Assembly (NCBI GenBank): GCA_025351765.1
Contig: JANXVH010000170.1
Location: 1-64,000, forward strand
Direction of reading: 5' to 3'
DNA length: 64,000 bases
Origin: Pedobacter sp.
Lineage (GTDB): Bacteria > Bacteroidota > Bacteroidia > Sphingobacteriales > Sphingobacteriaceae
Numbering within the stretch: position 1 is the stretch's first letter; each line of letters opens with the position of its first letter. Below, piece by piece: positions 1 to 8,717 of this stretch. Made by a program: the position numbers and the translations under genes. Below the pieces are notes generated by a model. It did not search any database. It had not been told where the DNA came from and was given only the letters and a program-made list of their open reading frames with translations.

Positions 1-1243
1 CCCTAAACTCGTCCAGGATCACTTGTGCTTCTTCTCGTATTTCTGATAAGGGTATATAGTAGCCTTCGCCCGGGGTTATGCTAAAAGAGAGACCTACCAT
101 ATCTGCAAGATTGGCATCCGTGCCGGTGGTTTCGGTATCAAAAGAAATACTTTTCTGTTGTAATAACAGCTCGATTAAGGCCTTACGGGATTCTGCTGTA
201 TCTACCAGTTTATAATCGTGTACGGTATTTTCTATGGTCTTGGCCTCCCTTGCCTCTTCAAACATTTCAGGGGTTGCTACAAAAATCTTGGTGGTGCTTT
301 GTGGCTGTTCCTGCTCATTTCCGAAAAGATCAAACTGTTGGGAAGCTTGCCCTTTTGAGTCGGTAACAGAAAATTCTTCCCCAAATACACGCCTCCCTAT
401 TGTTCTAAATTCCAGCTCTGCAAATAGCGGCTCCAGCAGTTCTCTGCAAGGCTCCTCCAGTTCAAGCGATTTTTCATCAAATTCAACTGGTACATTGAGG
501 ATAATGGTGGCCAGTTTTTTGGATACTATACCCTGCTGTGCGTATATTTCAACATTTTCCCGCTGTTTTCCCTTTAACTCGTGCGAGTTGGCGATGATGT
601 TTTCTACCGATCCGTAAAGTTTAATCAGTGCTTTGGCGGTTTTCTCTCCTATTCCGGGAATTCCTGGGATGTTATCTACCGCATCTCCCCACAACCCCAG
701 GATATCGATCACTTGAAGTGGGTTTTCTATTTCCCATTTGGCTAAAATTTCCGGAACGCCCATGATCTCCATGTCATTACCCATCCTGGCCGGTTTGTAT
801 ATAAAGATGTTTTCTGAAACCAGTTGCGCAAAGTCCTTATCTGGTGTCATACAAAATACCTGGAACCCTTGCTTTTCTGCTTCTTTAGCCAGCGTGCCGA
901 TAATATCATCTGCTTCAAATCCGTCTTTAGTGATTACTGGTATACGAAAACCTTCAATTAGTTTAAAAATATACGGAAGAGCCGCAGAAAGATCCTCTGG
1001 CATCGCTTGTCGGTGCGCCTTATAAGCCTCGAATTCTATATGCCTCTCGGTTGGGGCTGCTGTATCAAAAACTACCGCTATATGGCTTGGCTTCTCTTTT
1101 TTAAGCACTTCCATCAGCGTATTGGCAAAACCCATCACTGCCGAGGTATTGATTCCTGTAGATGTGAAACGTGGGTTTTTACTGAGCGCAAAATGCGCCC
1201 TGTATATAAGCGCCATACCGTCTAATAGAAAAAGCTTCTTCAT
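1..1243 (-). CDS. polA: DNA polymerase I, N-terminal part (runs off the window)
   Basis: The reading frame begins at an ATG (complement of 1241-1243) and stays open to base 1, giving the first 414 residues. The start MKKLFLLDGMALIYRAHFAL is the classic 5' nuclease (FEN-like) N-terminus with the first metal-binding Asp at residue 8. The helix-hairpin-helix region (GIPGIGEKTA) follows. Near the truncated end, SFDTETTGTD is an intact Exo I motif (Asp-x-Glu), so the 3'-5' proofreading domain looks active, unlike in Thermus-type enzymes. The polymerase domain lies outside the window. The role is Okazaki-fragment maturation and repair synthesis. It stands upstream and divergent from a secreted-protein gene. 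No consensus promoter was found. Confidence 0.96.
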   Translation of the reverse strand, partial: MKKLFLLDGMALIYRAHFALSKNPRFTSTGINTSAVMGFANTLMEVLKKEKPSHIAVVFDTAAPTERHIEFEAYKAHRQAMPEDLSAALPYIFKLIEGFRIPVITKDGFEADDIIGTLAKEAEKQGFQVFCMTPDKDFAQLVSENIFIYKPARMGNDMEIMGVPEILAKWEIENPLQVIDILGLWGDAVDNIPGIPGIGEKTAKALIKLYGSVENIIANSHELKGKQRENVEIYAQQGIVSKKLATIILNVPVEFDEKSLELEEPCRELLEPLFAELEFRTIGRRVFGEEFSVTDSKGQASQQFDLFGNEQEQPQSTTKIFVATPEMFEEAREAKTIENTVHDYKLVDTAESRKALIELLLQQKSISFDTETTGTDANLADMVGLSFSITPGEGYYIPLSEIREEAQVILDEFR

Positions 1244-1308
1244 AATTTAAAATAATCTTACCTGGATAAAGGTACTAATACTCCAATAATTTCCGTTATT
1301 TGAATGCT

Positions 1309-1989
1309 ATGAGATCTATTTTTCTATTGTGCTGTTTTTTGTTTGCTTCTGGGGCATATGCCCAGGATATTGTCGTGATTTCTGATGGAAATTTTATCAG
1401 GGGAACGATAAAGGCGACTAATTTTTCTAGCGTAGTTTTAAAAAACGATGCAGAAGCTTTGGTTGAGTACAGGGCTAAGGATATTAAAGAGTTTGTCTGG
1501 AATGGAGAAACTTATGTAAGTAAGCCTATTTTGATTAAAAAAGACCTCGAATACCGTTTCTTTAAGGTGATTGAACTAGGTGCCATTAACTTGTATGCTA
1601 TCGGCGGAAATTTACAGGTGGAGGAGCCCGTGCAAAAAAGGGCGAAGTTTAGACCTTCTTTTGGGATTGGTACGGGCAGCGGGGGTTTTGGTGGTGTGGG
1701 TATGGGCGGTGGTATTTCTATTGGCGGCGGCAGGGGCAGCAGCCCTGTAGCACCAAAGCAGGTAATGCCGACTACCTATTTTATTGAGAAGTTTGGAACT
1801 GGGCCTATTCAGGAGCTTTTTGCAGAGAATGCAACCGCAGCGGCAAGGACTCCGGTTGTTAAGTCAATTCTTTTGCAGAAATTGACCAGCAACGACGTAA
1901 TTGCTGAACGTATTAAGGCGACCAGCCTATTCGATGCAAAAGTTCTGACCGGCATTGTGGTGGATTATAACGCTGCCGCTAAAAAGTAA
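1309..1989 (+). CDS. Secreted glycine-rich protein of unknown function
   Basis: A 226-residue protein starting at the ATG at 1309. A TTG nine bases upstream is in frame, but the ATG directly precedes a clean signal peptide (MRSIFLLCCFLFASGAYAQ, cut after AYA). Residues about 20-100 look like a small beta-rich domain (VVISDGNFIRGTIKATN). Residues about 118-144 are a glycine-serine tract. A C-terminal region of about 80 residues follows. I do not recognise a family. The protein is probably periplasmic or outer-membrane associated. Its stop abuts the stop of the convergent tag gene with no base between them. Confidence 0.7.
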   Translation: MRSIFLLCCFLFASGAYAQDIVVISDGNFIRGTIKATNFSSVVLKNDAEALVEYRAKDIKEFVWNGETYVSKPILIKKDLEYRFFKVIELGAINLYAIGGNLQVEEPVQKRAKFRPSFGIGTGSGGFGGVGMGGGISIGGGRGSSPVAPKQVMPTTYFIEKFGTGPIQELFAENATAAARTPVVKSILLQKLTSNDVIAERIKATSLFDAKVLTGIVVDYNAAAKK

Positions 1990-2550
1990 TTACCGACTGA
2001 TACAATTGACCAGGTGATCGTTTACCATACCTGTAGCCTGCATGTGTGCGTAGCAGATGGTGGTGCCGAAAAACTTAAAGCCGCGCTTTTTCATGTCTTT
2101 GCTAATTGCGTCTGAAATTTCTGTTCTGGCTTGTACATCAGCCATGGAATGTACATCATTTTGAATGGGCTTTTTGTTGGGCAGGAAACCCCACATGAAA
2201 TCTGAAAAAGTGCCGTACTCTTTTTGGATTTGCATAAAAAGCTTTGCATTGCTAATTGCCGCGTTTACTTTAAGCTTATTCCTGATTATACCTGCATCGT
2301 TCATCAATCTCGCTACATCTTGCTCATCAAAAGCGGCTACTTTTTCCACTTCAAAATCTGCAAATGCTTTTCTATAGCCTTCCCTTCTTCTTAAAATAGT
2401 AATCCAGCTCAAGCCTGCCTGTGCACCTTCCAAAATGAGGAATTCAAACAAAGTTTTATCATCATAAACAGGTTTGCCCCATTCTTCATCGTGGTATTTT
2501 ACATACAAGGGATCTGTACCGCACCAACCACATCTGATTATATTTTCCAT
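1990..2550 (-). CDS. tag: DNA-3-methyladenine glycosylase I
   Basis: A 186-residue Tag-family base-excision glycosylase, which removes 3-methyladenine from alkylated DNA. The N-terminus RCGWCGTDPLYVKYHDEEWG matches the family. The structural zinc ligands of Tag are present: Cys7 and His20 at the N-terminus and His179/Cys183 at the C-terminus (DHLVNC), with the same four-residue spacing as in E. coli. The catalytic-pocket segment LEGAQAGLSW is intact. It lies 12 bp downstream of the alkyltransferase-like gene and on the same strand, so the two alkylation-repair genes are probably co-transcribed, perhaps with trmB. Confidence 0.95.
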   Translation of the reverse strand: MENIIRCGWCGTDPLYVKYHDEEWGKPVYDDKTLFEFLILEGAQAGLSWITILRRREGYRKAFADFEVEKVAAFDEQDVARLMNDAGIIRNKLKVNAAISNAKLFMQIQKEYGTFSDFMWGFLPNKKPIQNDVHSMADVQARTEISDAISKDMKKRGFKFFGTTICYAHMQATGMVNDHLVNCISR

Positions 2551-2562
2551 GTTTTTGCTAAT

Positions 2563-2889
2563 CTATAATTCTAGAAGCGGATCCCAGAACACTTGTTTAA
2601 AGTTCTTAATCTTATTATCCTCCACTACTATTCCTTCATTTTCAAGCAACTCCTGCATCAGCTCTGGTGGCGAAAAATGGAACTTGCCGGTAAGCAGTCC
2701 CGCACTATTAACAACCCTATGCGCCGGTACAGAAGGGTGTGCCAGTCCGGCATTACTCATCGCGTAGCCCACCATTCTGGCAGAGCCGCCTGAGCCCAGG
2801 CTTTTCGCTATTGCACCGTAAGAACAGACCCTCCCCTTTGGTATCAATCTTACCAGTTCAAAAACATGATCGTAAAAGGATTGTTCCAT
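2563..2889 (-). CDS. Alkyltransferase-like (ATL) DNA-binding protein, MGMT fold without the active cysteine
   Basis: A 108-residue protein with the DNA-binding domain of O6-alkylguanine-DNA alkyltransferases: IPKGRVCSYGAIAKSLG is the recognition-helix region, and the arginine finger is in GSARMVGYAM. Where active enzymes have PCHRV this one reads PAHRV, so the alkyl-acceptor cysteine is replaced by alanine. That is the hallmark of ATL proteins, which bind O6-alkylguanine and flag it for nucleotide excision repair rather than reversing it. It sits between trmB and tag on one strand (6 bp and 12 bp gaps). Confidence 0.92.
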   Translation of the reverse strand: MEQSFYDHVFELVRLIPKGRVCSYGAIAKSLGSGGSARMVGYAMSNAGLAHPSVPAHRVVNSAGLLTGKFHFSPPELMQELLENEGIVVEDNKIKNFKQVFWDPLLEL

Positions 2890-2895
2890 ATTTTG

Positions 2896-3552
2896 TTATA
2901 GCTTATCTAATGAAAACTGGATGTAATTGATGCTTTTGTCATGCTTAAGGTAAATCCGCTCGTAGTGCGTTTTAATGGAAAGCAGGTCATCGTAAAACTC
3001 AGATTTATACAGCTGATCTGTCTTTTTATAGCAGGATAACCCAAGCTCTTCTACTTTTTCTACTGTGTATTGAAAAAGGCCATCGTTATCCGTTTTCAGG
3101 TTAATCCTGCCATCCAACTTTAAAAATTGTTTGTACTTATTTAAAAACCCTGGGTAGGTAAGCCTTTTTTTCTCGCGACTTTCCTGTGGTTGGGGATCAG
3201 GAAAAGTGATCCAGATTTCGTCTACCTCGTCTTGCACGAAATAGTCTACACTGTCTTCAATTTGTATCCTGAGGAAAGCCAGGTTAGTAATGCCTTCGTC
3301 GATACCTGTCCTTGCACCCCGCCAAATCCTGTTGCCTTTTAAATCTATCCCTATAAAATTCTTTTGCGGAAACATCCTTGCCAGGTTAAGTGCGTACTCT
3401 CCCTTCCCGCAAGCAAGTTCCAGCACTATAGGGTTGTCATTTTTAAAATGTTCTGAAGCCCACTTTCCCTTCAATACCTTACCCTCTTCCATTTGATAAA
3501 CATTGGAAAAGGTGTCTATCTCTGCAAATTTTCGTAACTTATCTTTACCCAC
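2896..3552 (-). CDS. trmB: tRNA (guanine-N7-)-methyltransferase
   Basis: A 218-residue Rossmann methyltransferase that makes m7G46 in the tRNA variable loop. The SAM-binding motif VLELACGKGEYALNLA and the TrmB signature WITFPDPQP are present, and the length fits the family. It leads a same-strand group trmB-ATL-tag with gaps of 6 and 12 bp. A TAAGTTTG box (complement of 3570-3577), 17 bases before the ATG, matches the Bacteroidota -7 element; no clear -33 TTG is seen. It diverges from oxyR. Confidence 0.95.
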   Translation of the reverse strand: MGKDKLRKFAEIDTFSNVYQMEEGKVLKGKWASEHFKNDNPIVLELACGKGEYALNLARMFPQKNFIGIDLKGNRIWRGARTGIDEGITNLAFLRIQIEDSVDYFVQDEVDEIWITFPDPQPQESREKKRLTYPGFLNKYKQFLKLDGRINLKTDNDGLFQYTVEKVEELGLSCYKKTDQLYKSEFYDDLLSIKTHYERIYLKHDKSINYIQFSLDKL

Positions 3553-3667
3553 TATAATTTTATTTAGTACAAACTTAAGAATTCTAGTAACATAAAATTC
3601 ATTGACATGGTAAAGTAAAGATGACCCAGCTCAAAACGTTTACATGCGGGTAAATAATCAAAATTTA

Positions 3668-3675
3668 TATATTTG
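3668..3675 (+). promoter_or_regulatory. Possible -7 promoter element of oxyR
   Basis: TATATTTG matches the Bacteroidota -7 consensus TAnnTTTG and lies 24 bases before the oxyR ATG. A -33 TTG at the usual distance is not evident, so the assignment rests on one element. Confidence 0.4.
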
Positions 3676-3699
3676 TTAAAGTAAATAATATTTAACTAT

Positions 3700-4632
3700 A
3701 TGACATTAGTTCAGCTTGAATACATAGTTGCCGTTGATACCTACCGAAGTTTTGTTGGTGCTGCAGAGAAGTGTTTTGTTACCCAGCCTACCCTGAGTAT
3801 GCAGGTACAAAAGCTGGAAGAAATGCTTGATGTTAAGATATTTGACCGGAGCAAGCAGCCGGTTACCCCGACAGAGATTGGCAGCCAGGTTATCGAACAG
3901 GCGCGTATTATTTTACAAGAAAGCCTGAAGATCAAAGAACTGATCAGCAGTCAGCAGCAAGATGTTGTGGGCGAACTGAAAGTGGGGATCATCCCTACTA
4001 TAGCACCGTATCTGTTGCCCAAAGTGATTGCTTCAATGATGGAGAAATATCCGCTGCTAAAATTAATGATCTGGGAATATACTACCGAAGACATTATACA
4101 TCACCTAAAAACCGGCGTGCTCGATTGTGGTATATTGGCCACCCCTCTAGCTGATACCACTATTGAGGAACTACCGTTATATTATGAAAACTTTGTAACC
4201 TACATTAGCAAAAACAGCAAGCTTTATAAGAAGAAAGCCATTGATGCAGACGATCTGGAAGACGAGAACATCTGGCTGTTGAATGAAGGCCATTGTATGC
4301 GGTCGCAAGTGCTCAATATTTGTCGTTCTACAAAACAAAACAGGATACAGGGCCTAACTTATAATACTGGCAGTGTAGAAACACTGATAAGAATGGTAGA
4401 TATGAATAATGGTGCAACTTTATTGCCTGAATTGGCATTAGAAGAGCTCAGCAACAAACAGCTAAGTAAAGTCCGTTACTTCAAATCGCCTGAACCGGTT
4501 AGGGAGGTGAGTCTGGTTACGCATAAGAACTTCATTAAAAAAAGAACGCTAAATGCCCTTAAAGAAGAGATTTTAAATGTAATCCCTAAAACCATGAAGC
4601 AAAAGAAGAAAAAAGACATTATAGGTATTTAG
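3700..4632 (+). CDS. oxyR: LysR-family peroxide sensor OxyR
   Basis: A 310-residue LysR-type regulator. The winged helix-turn-helix is at residues 1-60 (FVGAAEKCFVTQPTLSMQVQ) and the effector domain runs from about 90 to 295. The OxyR redox pair is present: NEGHCMRSQVLNIC places cysteines at 199 and 208, the same numbers and spacing as the E. coli OxyR disulfide. It should therefore activate peroxide-defence genes when oxidised. Candidate targets in this window are the peroxiredoxin operon near 47 kb and sod near 8 kb (inference). Its stop is one base from the start of the FGE gene. Confidence 0.93.
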   Translation: MTLVQLEYIVAVDTYRSFVGAAEKCFVTQPTLSMQVQKLEEMLDVKIFDRSKQPVTPTEIGSQVIEQARIILQESLKIKELISSQQQDVVGELKVGIIPTIAPYLLPKVIASMMEKYPLLKLMIWEYTTEDIIHHLKTGVLDCGILATPLADTTIEELPLYYENFVTYISKNSKLYKKKAIDADDLEDENIWLLNEGHCMRSQVLNICRSTKQNRIQGLTYNTGSVETLIRMVDMNNGATLLPELALEELSNKQLSKVRYFKSPEPVREVSLVTHKNFIKKRTLNALKEEILNVIPKTMKQKKKKDIIGI

Positions 4633-4633
4633 T

Positions 4634-5605
4634 ATGAAAACACACTTTACTACCTTATTAGCTTTTCCTTTACTGTTTGCTGCCTGCAATGAGCCTGTGC
4701 AACAATCGGCTCAGCGAACCGACACGATTACCACCTTTCCTGCAGCCGAGTATTGCACTACAGGCATACCCAATAGGTTTGCTAGTACAGGTGGGGATTC
4801 TACAATTAAAAAGGGCAATGGCGATACAACAGGAATGGTGTGGATTCCACCTTCTGCAAGCCTGTCTGGATTTTACATGGATGCTACCGAGGTTACAAAC
4901 GCACAGTTTACAAAATTTGTAAAGGAAACAAAATATGTGACTACCGCAGAGCACGCGCCAGTTTGGGAAGAGCTTAAAAAACAATTGCCCGCAGGAACCC
5001 CAAAACCTCCTGATAGTATGCTGGTCGCCGCATCATTGGTGTTTTCTTCTCCAGGAAAAAAGGTAGATCTGAATAACCCCGGTGCCTGGTGGGTCTGGAA
5101 AAAAGGAGCCAACTGGAAACACCCACAAGGGCCTTCCAGCACGATAAAGGGAAAGGACAAGTACCCAGTAGTACAGCTTTCATGGGATGATGCCGTTGCC
5201 TATTGCAAATGGGCAGGAAAGCGCCTGCCAACAGCTGCAGAATGGGAAACTGCCGCAAGGGGCGGTTTAAAAAATGTTAAATATCCATGGGGAAACGAGG
5301 ATATAGATACGGGCAAAATTAGGGCGAATACATGGCAGGGTAGCTTCCCAAACGTAAATACGGAAAGAGATGGGGTTTATGGCTTGGCCGCTACCCGTTC
5401 TTTTGCTCCGAACAATTATGGTTTGTACGATATGGCCGGGAATGTTTGGGAATGGTGCAGTGATGATAGCAATGGCGAAAAAGTAGTTAAAGGGGGTTCG
5501 TTCCTCTGTAACTCTACTTATTGCGAGGGTTATCGCATCGATAATAAAATGACAAGCTCCAGGGACACAGGACTTGAACATACCGGATTTAGATGCGTTA
5601 AGTAA
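4634..5605 (+). CDS. Lipoprotein formylglycine-generating enzyme (FGE, SUMF1 family)
   Basis: A 323-residue protein. A signal peptide ends in a lipobox-like segment (LLFAAC, Cys18), so the enzyme is probably a lipoprotein. Residues about 65-323 are the FGE-sulfatase fold: GMVWIPP, YMDATEVTNAQF, PVVQLSWDDAVAYCKWAGKRLPTAAEWE (read in parts), and DMAGNVWEW. The C-terminal GGSFLCNSTYCEGYR carries both FGE redox cysteines (Cys292, Cys297), matching the oxygen- and copper-dependent FGE active site. Known FGE converts the Cys of CxPxR in sulfatases to formylglycine. The sulfatase target is the next gene, 34 bp downstream. The T9SS proteins GldK/GldJ share the fold, but this context favours true FGE. 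Confidence 0.88.
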   Translation: MKTHFTTLLAFPLLFAACNEPVQQSAQRTDTITTFPAAEYCTTGIPNRFASTGGDSTIKKGNGDTTGMVWIPPSASLSGFYMDATEVTNAQFTKFVKETKYVTTAEHAPVWEELKKQLPAGTPKPPDSMLVAASLVFSSPGKKVDLNNPGAWWVWKKGANWKHPQGPSSTIKGKDKYPVVQLSWDDAVAYCKWAGKRLPTAAEWETAARGGLKNVKYPWGNEDIDTGKIRANTWQGSFPNVNTERDGVYGLAATRSFAPNNYGLYDMAGNVWEWCSDDSNGEKVVKGGSFLCNSTYCEGYRIDNKMTSSRDTGLEHTGFRCVK

Positions 5606-5639
5606 TTTCTTGTATCTTCAATTTTATATATTGAATTGA

Positions 5640-7325
5640 ATGAAACTATCTTTCCCCGTCAGCCCTATTGTGCGTAATATCTTTTTAGCTACTGCAATAC
5701 CACTAACCTTTTTAGGCATGAAGCCTAAGCCCGACAGCAGACCAAATATTATTGTGATATTGGCTGATGACCTGGGCTTTTCTGATTTGGGCTGTTATGG
5801 TGGTGAAATCCACACCCCTAACTTAGATCGTATTGCCAGACAAGGGATACAATTTAAGCAGTTCTATAACATATCCAGATGTTGCCCAACTAGAGCATCT
5901 TTACTAACCGGATTGTATAACCATGATGCCGGAATAGGCGACATGACAACCCCTCAAAATGACGAAGGCTACAAAGGTTATCTGGGCAAAAATACCGTTA
6001 CCCTAGCAGAAGTTTTAAAAGATGCGGGCTACCACACAGCAATGGCAGGCAAGTGGCACGTATCTAACACTATCGTTCAGAAAAATAATGCCGAGCAGTT
6101 GAAATGGTTACATCACCAGACCTCTCATCCACTCTTTTCTCCATTGGAGCAATACCCTACCAATAGGGGATTTGAAAAATTCTATGGTACGATATGGGGA
6201 GTAGTAGATTACTTTGACCCATTTAGTCTTGTTGAAGGTACAACTCCTGTTGCCTCTGTCCCAAAAGGGTACTACCATACAGATGCTATTAACGATAAAG
6301 CGGCAGGATACATCCGAGAATTTAGCAAAGCTGATAAGCCGTTCTTTTTATATGTGGCACAAAATGCCCCACACTGGCCTGTTCAGGCATTACCGGAAGA
6401 TATTGAGAAGTATAAAGACACCTATAAAATAGGCTGGGAAGCCATTAGAAAAGCCCGGTATAGGAAAATGGCAATATTGGGTATCATAGACAGTACTAAA
6501 ACCAAATTATCCGATAGGAATCCGGCAGATATATCATGGGCAGATAACCCAAATAAAGAGTATGATGCAAGGGTAATGGCCGTTCATGCGGCGATGGTTG
6601 ACCGGATGGATCAGGGAATAGGCAGAATATTAAAGGCGCTTGAGCAGACTGGCGAGATTGACAATACCATTATTGTTTTTCTAAGTGACAATGGCGCAAG
6701 TGCAGAATCTAGTGAAGGCTATGGTCCCGGTTTCGACAGGCCCGGAGAGACCAGGGATGGCAGACCTATATCCTATTCCAGAAAGAAAGATATAATGCCT
6801 GGTCCGCAGACTACCTTTTTCTCTATTGGTCAGAACTGGGCTAACGTAGCCAATACCCCTTTTAGGTTATGGAAATACCAGAGCTTTGAAGGCGGCATCC
6901 ATACCCCTATGATTGTATCATGGCCAAAAGGAATTAAGAACAAGGGAAGCAAAACAGATCAAATAGGCCATGTAATGGACTTTATGGCTACTTTTATAGA
7001 AGTTGCGGATGCAAAATACCCTAATGAATATCATGGAAACAAAATCACTCCGTTAGAAGGGCAAAGCCTTGCCCCTATATTTAAAGGAAAGGAATTGGCG
7101 GTAGACAGGCCTTTGTTTAACGAGCATGAAGGCAGTAAATATGTGCGTTTCCAGAACTGGAAACTGGTAGTAGCAGGGGCAGACAAGAACTGGCGACTGT
7201 TTAACATGAACAATGATAAATCAGAGACTAATAATCTTGCAGCCCAATATCCGGATAAGGTAGCCGCATTAAGTAAGCTATGGGACGACTGGGCAATTAA
7301 ACACCATGTATTGCCTAAACCTTAA
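5640..7325 (+). CDS. Cys-type arylsulfatase (formylglycine-dependent)
   Basis: A 561-residue type I sulfatase with an N-terminal hydrophobic export segment (residues about 10-27). PNIIVILADDLGFSDLG supplies the metal-binding Asp43 and Asp44. The activation motif CCPTRASLLTG fits CxPxR with Cys81 as the formylglycine precursor. HMA-type motifs AGKWH and FLSDNGAS complete the site. The substrate is not evident; the closest general class is arylsulfatase A-like. The adjacent FGE lipoprotein supplies the maturation step, so the two genes form a self-contained unit. A strong hairpin terminator follows at 7354-7388. Confidence 0.93.
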   Translation: MKLSFPVSPIVRNIFLATAIPLTFLGMKPKPDSRPNIIVILADDLGFSDLGCYGGEIHTPNLDRIARQGIQFKQFYNISRCCPTRASLLTGLYNHDAGIGDMTTPQNDEGYKGYLGKNTVTLAEVLKDAGYHTAMAGKWHVSNTIVQKNNAEQLKWLHHQTSHPLFSPLEQYPTNRGFEKFYGTIWGVVDYFDPFSLVEGTTPVASVPKGYYHTDAINDKAAGYIREFSKADKPFFLYVAQNAPHWPVQALPEDIEKYKDTYKIGWEAIRKARYRKMAILGIIDSTKTKLSDRNPADISWADNPNKEYDARVMAVHAAMVDRMDQGIGRILKALEQTGEIDNTIIVFLSDNGASAESSEGYGPGFDRPGETRDGRPISYSRKKDIMPGPQTTFFSIGQNWANVANTPFRLWKYQSFEGGIHTPMIVSWPKGIKNKGSKTDQIGHVMDFMATFIEVADAKYPNEYHGNKITPLEGQSLAPIFKGKELAVDRPLFNEHEGSKYVRFQNWKLVVAGADKNWRLFNMNNDKSETNNLAAQYPDKVAALSKLWDDWAIKHHVLPKP

Positions 7326-7353
7326 TAGGAGGCAGATTAATGTTAGATAAAAT

Positions 7354-7388
7354 AAAAGCCCCGTAAGTGATCTACTTACAGGGCTTTT
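7354..7388. terminator. Bidirectional intrinsic terminator between sulfatase and sod
   Basis: AAAAGCCC-c-GTAAGT, a five-base loop, then ACTTAC-a-GGGCTTTT form a 14-pair stem with one internal mismatch. A and T runs on both sides suit both converging genes. Confidence 0.85.
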
Positions 7389-7408
7389 ACTTAGCATGTT
7401 AGTTTAAC

Positions 7409-8017
7409 TTATTTTGCTTTTTTGAAACGGTCTGCTACAGCATCCCAGTTTACTACATTCCAGAAGGCCGCGATATAATCTGGTCTTTTGTTTTGATATT
7501 TTAAATAATAAGCATGCTCCCAAACATCCATCCCAAGGATTGGAGTTCCTTTAACCTCTGCATTATCCATAAGTGGATTATCTTGGTTTGGAGTTGAAGA
7601 AACGATTAATTTACCATCTGCAGCAAAACTTAGCCATGCCCATCCTGAACCAAAACGGGTAGTACCTGCTTCAGCAAACTTAGTTTTGAAATCGGCAAAT
7701 GAACCAAATGCAGCTGTAATTGCTTCAGCTAAAGCACCAGTAGGTTCACCACCTTTATTTGAGCCAATAACTTCCCAGAATAGAGAGTGGTTATAATGAC
7801 CGCCGCCGTTGTTCCTAACTGCAGGTGGGAACTTAGAAATGTTTTTAATAACCTCTTCAATAGATTGCGTAGCTTCCGATTTGCCTTCTAAAGCTTTATT
7901 AAGGTTGGTAACATAAGCTTGATGGTGTTTGCCATGGTGGATTTCCATCGTAAGCTTATCGATATGTGGTTCTAATGCGTCTGTAGCGTAAGGTAACGCA
8001 GGTAATTCAAAAGCCAT
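7409..8017 (-). CDS. sod: Superoxide dismutase (Fe/Mn family)
   Basis: A 202-residue cytosolic Fe/Mn SOD. The start was chosen at [18 protein letters not shown]; an in-frame ATG 39 bases upstream would add a non-homologous tail and lies between the promoter and this start. Metal ligands are visible in [12 protein letters not shown] (His), and [18 protein letters not shown] (Asp and His). The GGGH segment and the glutamine in [10 protein letters not shown] are the pattern usual in Mn or cambialistic enzymes, not in Fe-only ones. It removes superoxide, upstream of the peroxide handled by the OxyR/peroxiredoxin system. A full consensus promoter precedes it. Confidence 0.95.
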   Translation of the reverse strand: MAFELPALPYATDALEPHIDKLTMEIHHGKHHQAYVTNLNKALEGKSEATQSIEEVIKNISKFPPAVRNNGGGHYNHSLFWEVIGSNKGGEPTGALAEAITAAFGSFADFKTKFAEAGTTRFGSGWAWLSFAADGKLIVSSTPNQDNPLMDNAEVKGTPILGMDVWEHAYYLKYQNKRPDYIAAFWNVVNWDAVADRFKKAK

Positions 8018-8057
8018 ATTATATGTTTTTAGTTTAAAAATTAAGTTATAATGCAAG

Positions 8058-8092
8058 CAAAAATAAACTTCCGGTGCATTTCTTCTAGCAAA
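8058..8092 (-). promoter_or_regulatory. Bacteroidota-type promoter of sod
   Basis: On the minus strand TTTG (8092-8089), a 23-base spacer and TATTTTTG (8065-8058) match the TTTG/TAnnTTTG pattern. The start codon is 40 bases downstream. Confidence 0.6.
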
Positions 8093-8129
8093 TATAACAC
8101 TCGGGGGTTAAGTTTTGTTCAATTATATG

Positions 8130-8609
8130 TCAACTTTGTCCTCTTTTATTTTGAAAGAACTTAGTCATGAGTTCTGCGCAGGGCACTGCCAGCACATTGG
8201 ATATTAAGGTGGTTTTAGGATGGAGAAGCGCTACTCCTTTACTCAGGCAACCTCTTTTAGGCTCATTTGCACCATATACAATTTTACCGATCTGCGTCCA
8301 GTAGCTTGCGCCGGCACACATTACACAAGGCTCAATGGTGACATATAGCGTACAATCTCTTAAATACTTACCACCAAGGGTCTGCGCCGCCGCAGTAAAT
8401 GCCTGCATTTCTGCATGAGCGGTAACGTCATTTAATTGTTCTGTAAGATTGTACCCGCGACCAACAATCCTTCCTTTGCATACAATTATTGCTCCAATAG
8501 GAATTTCGTCTGCATCATACGCCTTTTGCGCCTCTTGTAGTGCCAAACCCATATAGTGCTCATCTTCTGCCGCAGGATTCTCTCCTTCTGAAAAATTGTA
8601 AAAACTCAT
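8130..8609 (-). CDS. tadA: tRNA-specific adenosine deaminase TadA (nucleoside deaminase)
   Basis: A 159-residue zinc deaminase. The CDA-fold motifs HAEM (zinc His and proton-shuttle Glu) and PCVMCAG (two zinc cysteines) are intact, and the N-terminal MGLALQEAQKAYDADEIPIGA is typical of TadA. The known reaction is A34-to-I34 in the anticodon of tRNA-Arg(ACG); a related guanine-deaminase activity cannot be excluded from sequence alone. A TATCTTTG box (8621-8614, minus strand) lies only 4 bases upstream of the ATG, so the message may have almost no leader. Confidence 0.88.
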   Translation of the reverse strand: MSFYNFSEGENPAAEDEHYMGLALQEAQKAYDADEIPIGAIIVCKGRIVGRGYNLTEQLNDVTAHAEMQAFTAAAQTLGGKYLRDCTLYVTIEPCVMCAGASYWTQIGKIVYGANEPKRGCLSKGVALLHPKTTLISNVLAVPCAELMTKFFQNKRGQS

Positions 8610-8717
8610 GGTTCAAAGATAGTATTATATCATTTTACTTCCATTTAACACTTTCCTTTCCTGTTACCCTTAAACAAACCGATTTTTGATGGTCTTCCTA
8701 ACAAAGCCATTCCCACT

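Noticed and set aside
4634..5605. GldK/GldJ-type gliding or T9SS protein
   Set aside because: It shares the fold, but both FGE cysteines are present and a CxPxR sulfatase is next door, so FGE fits better.
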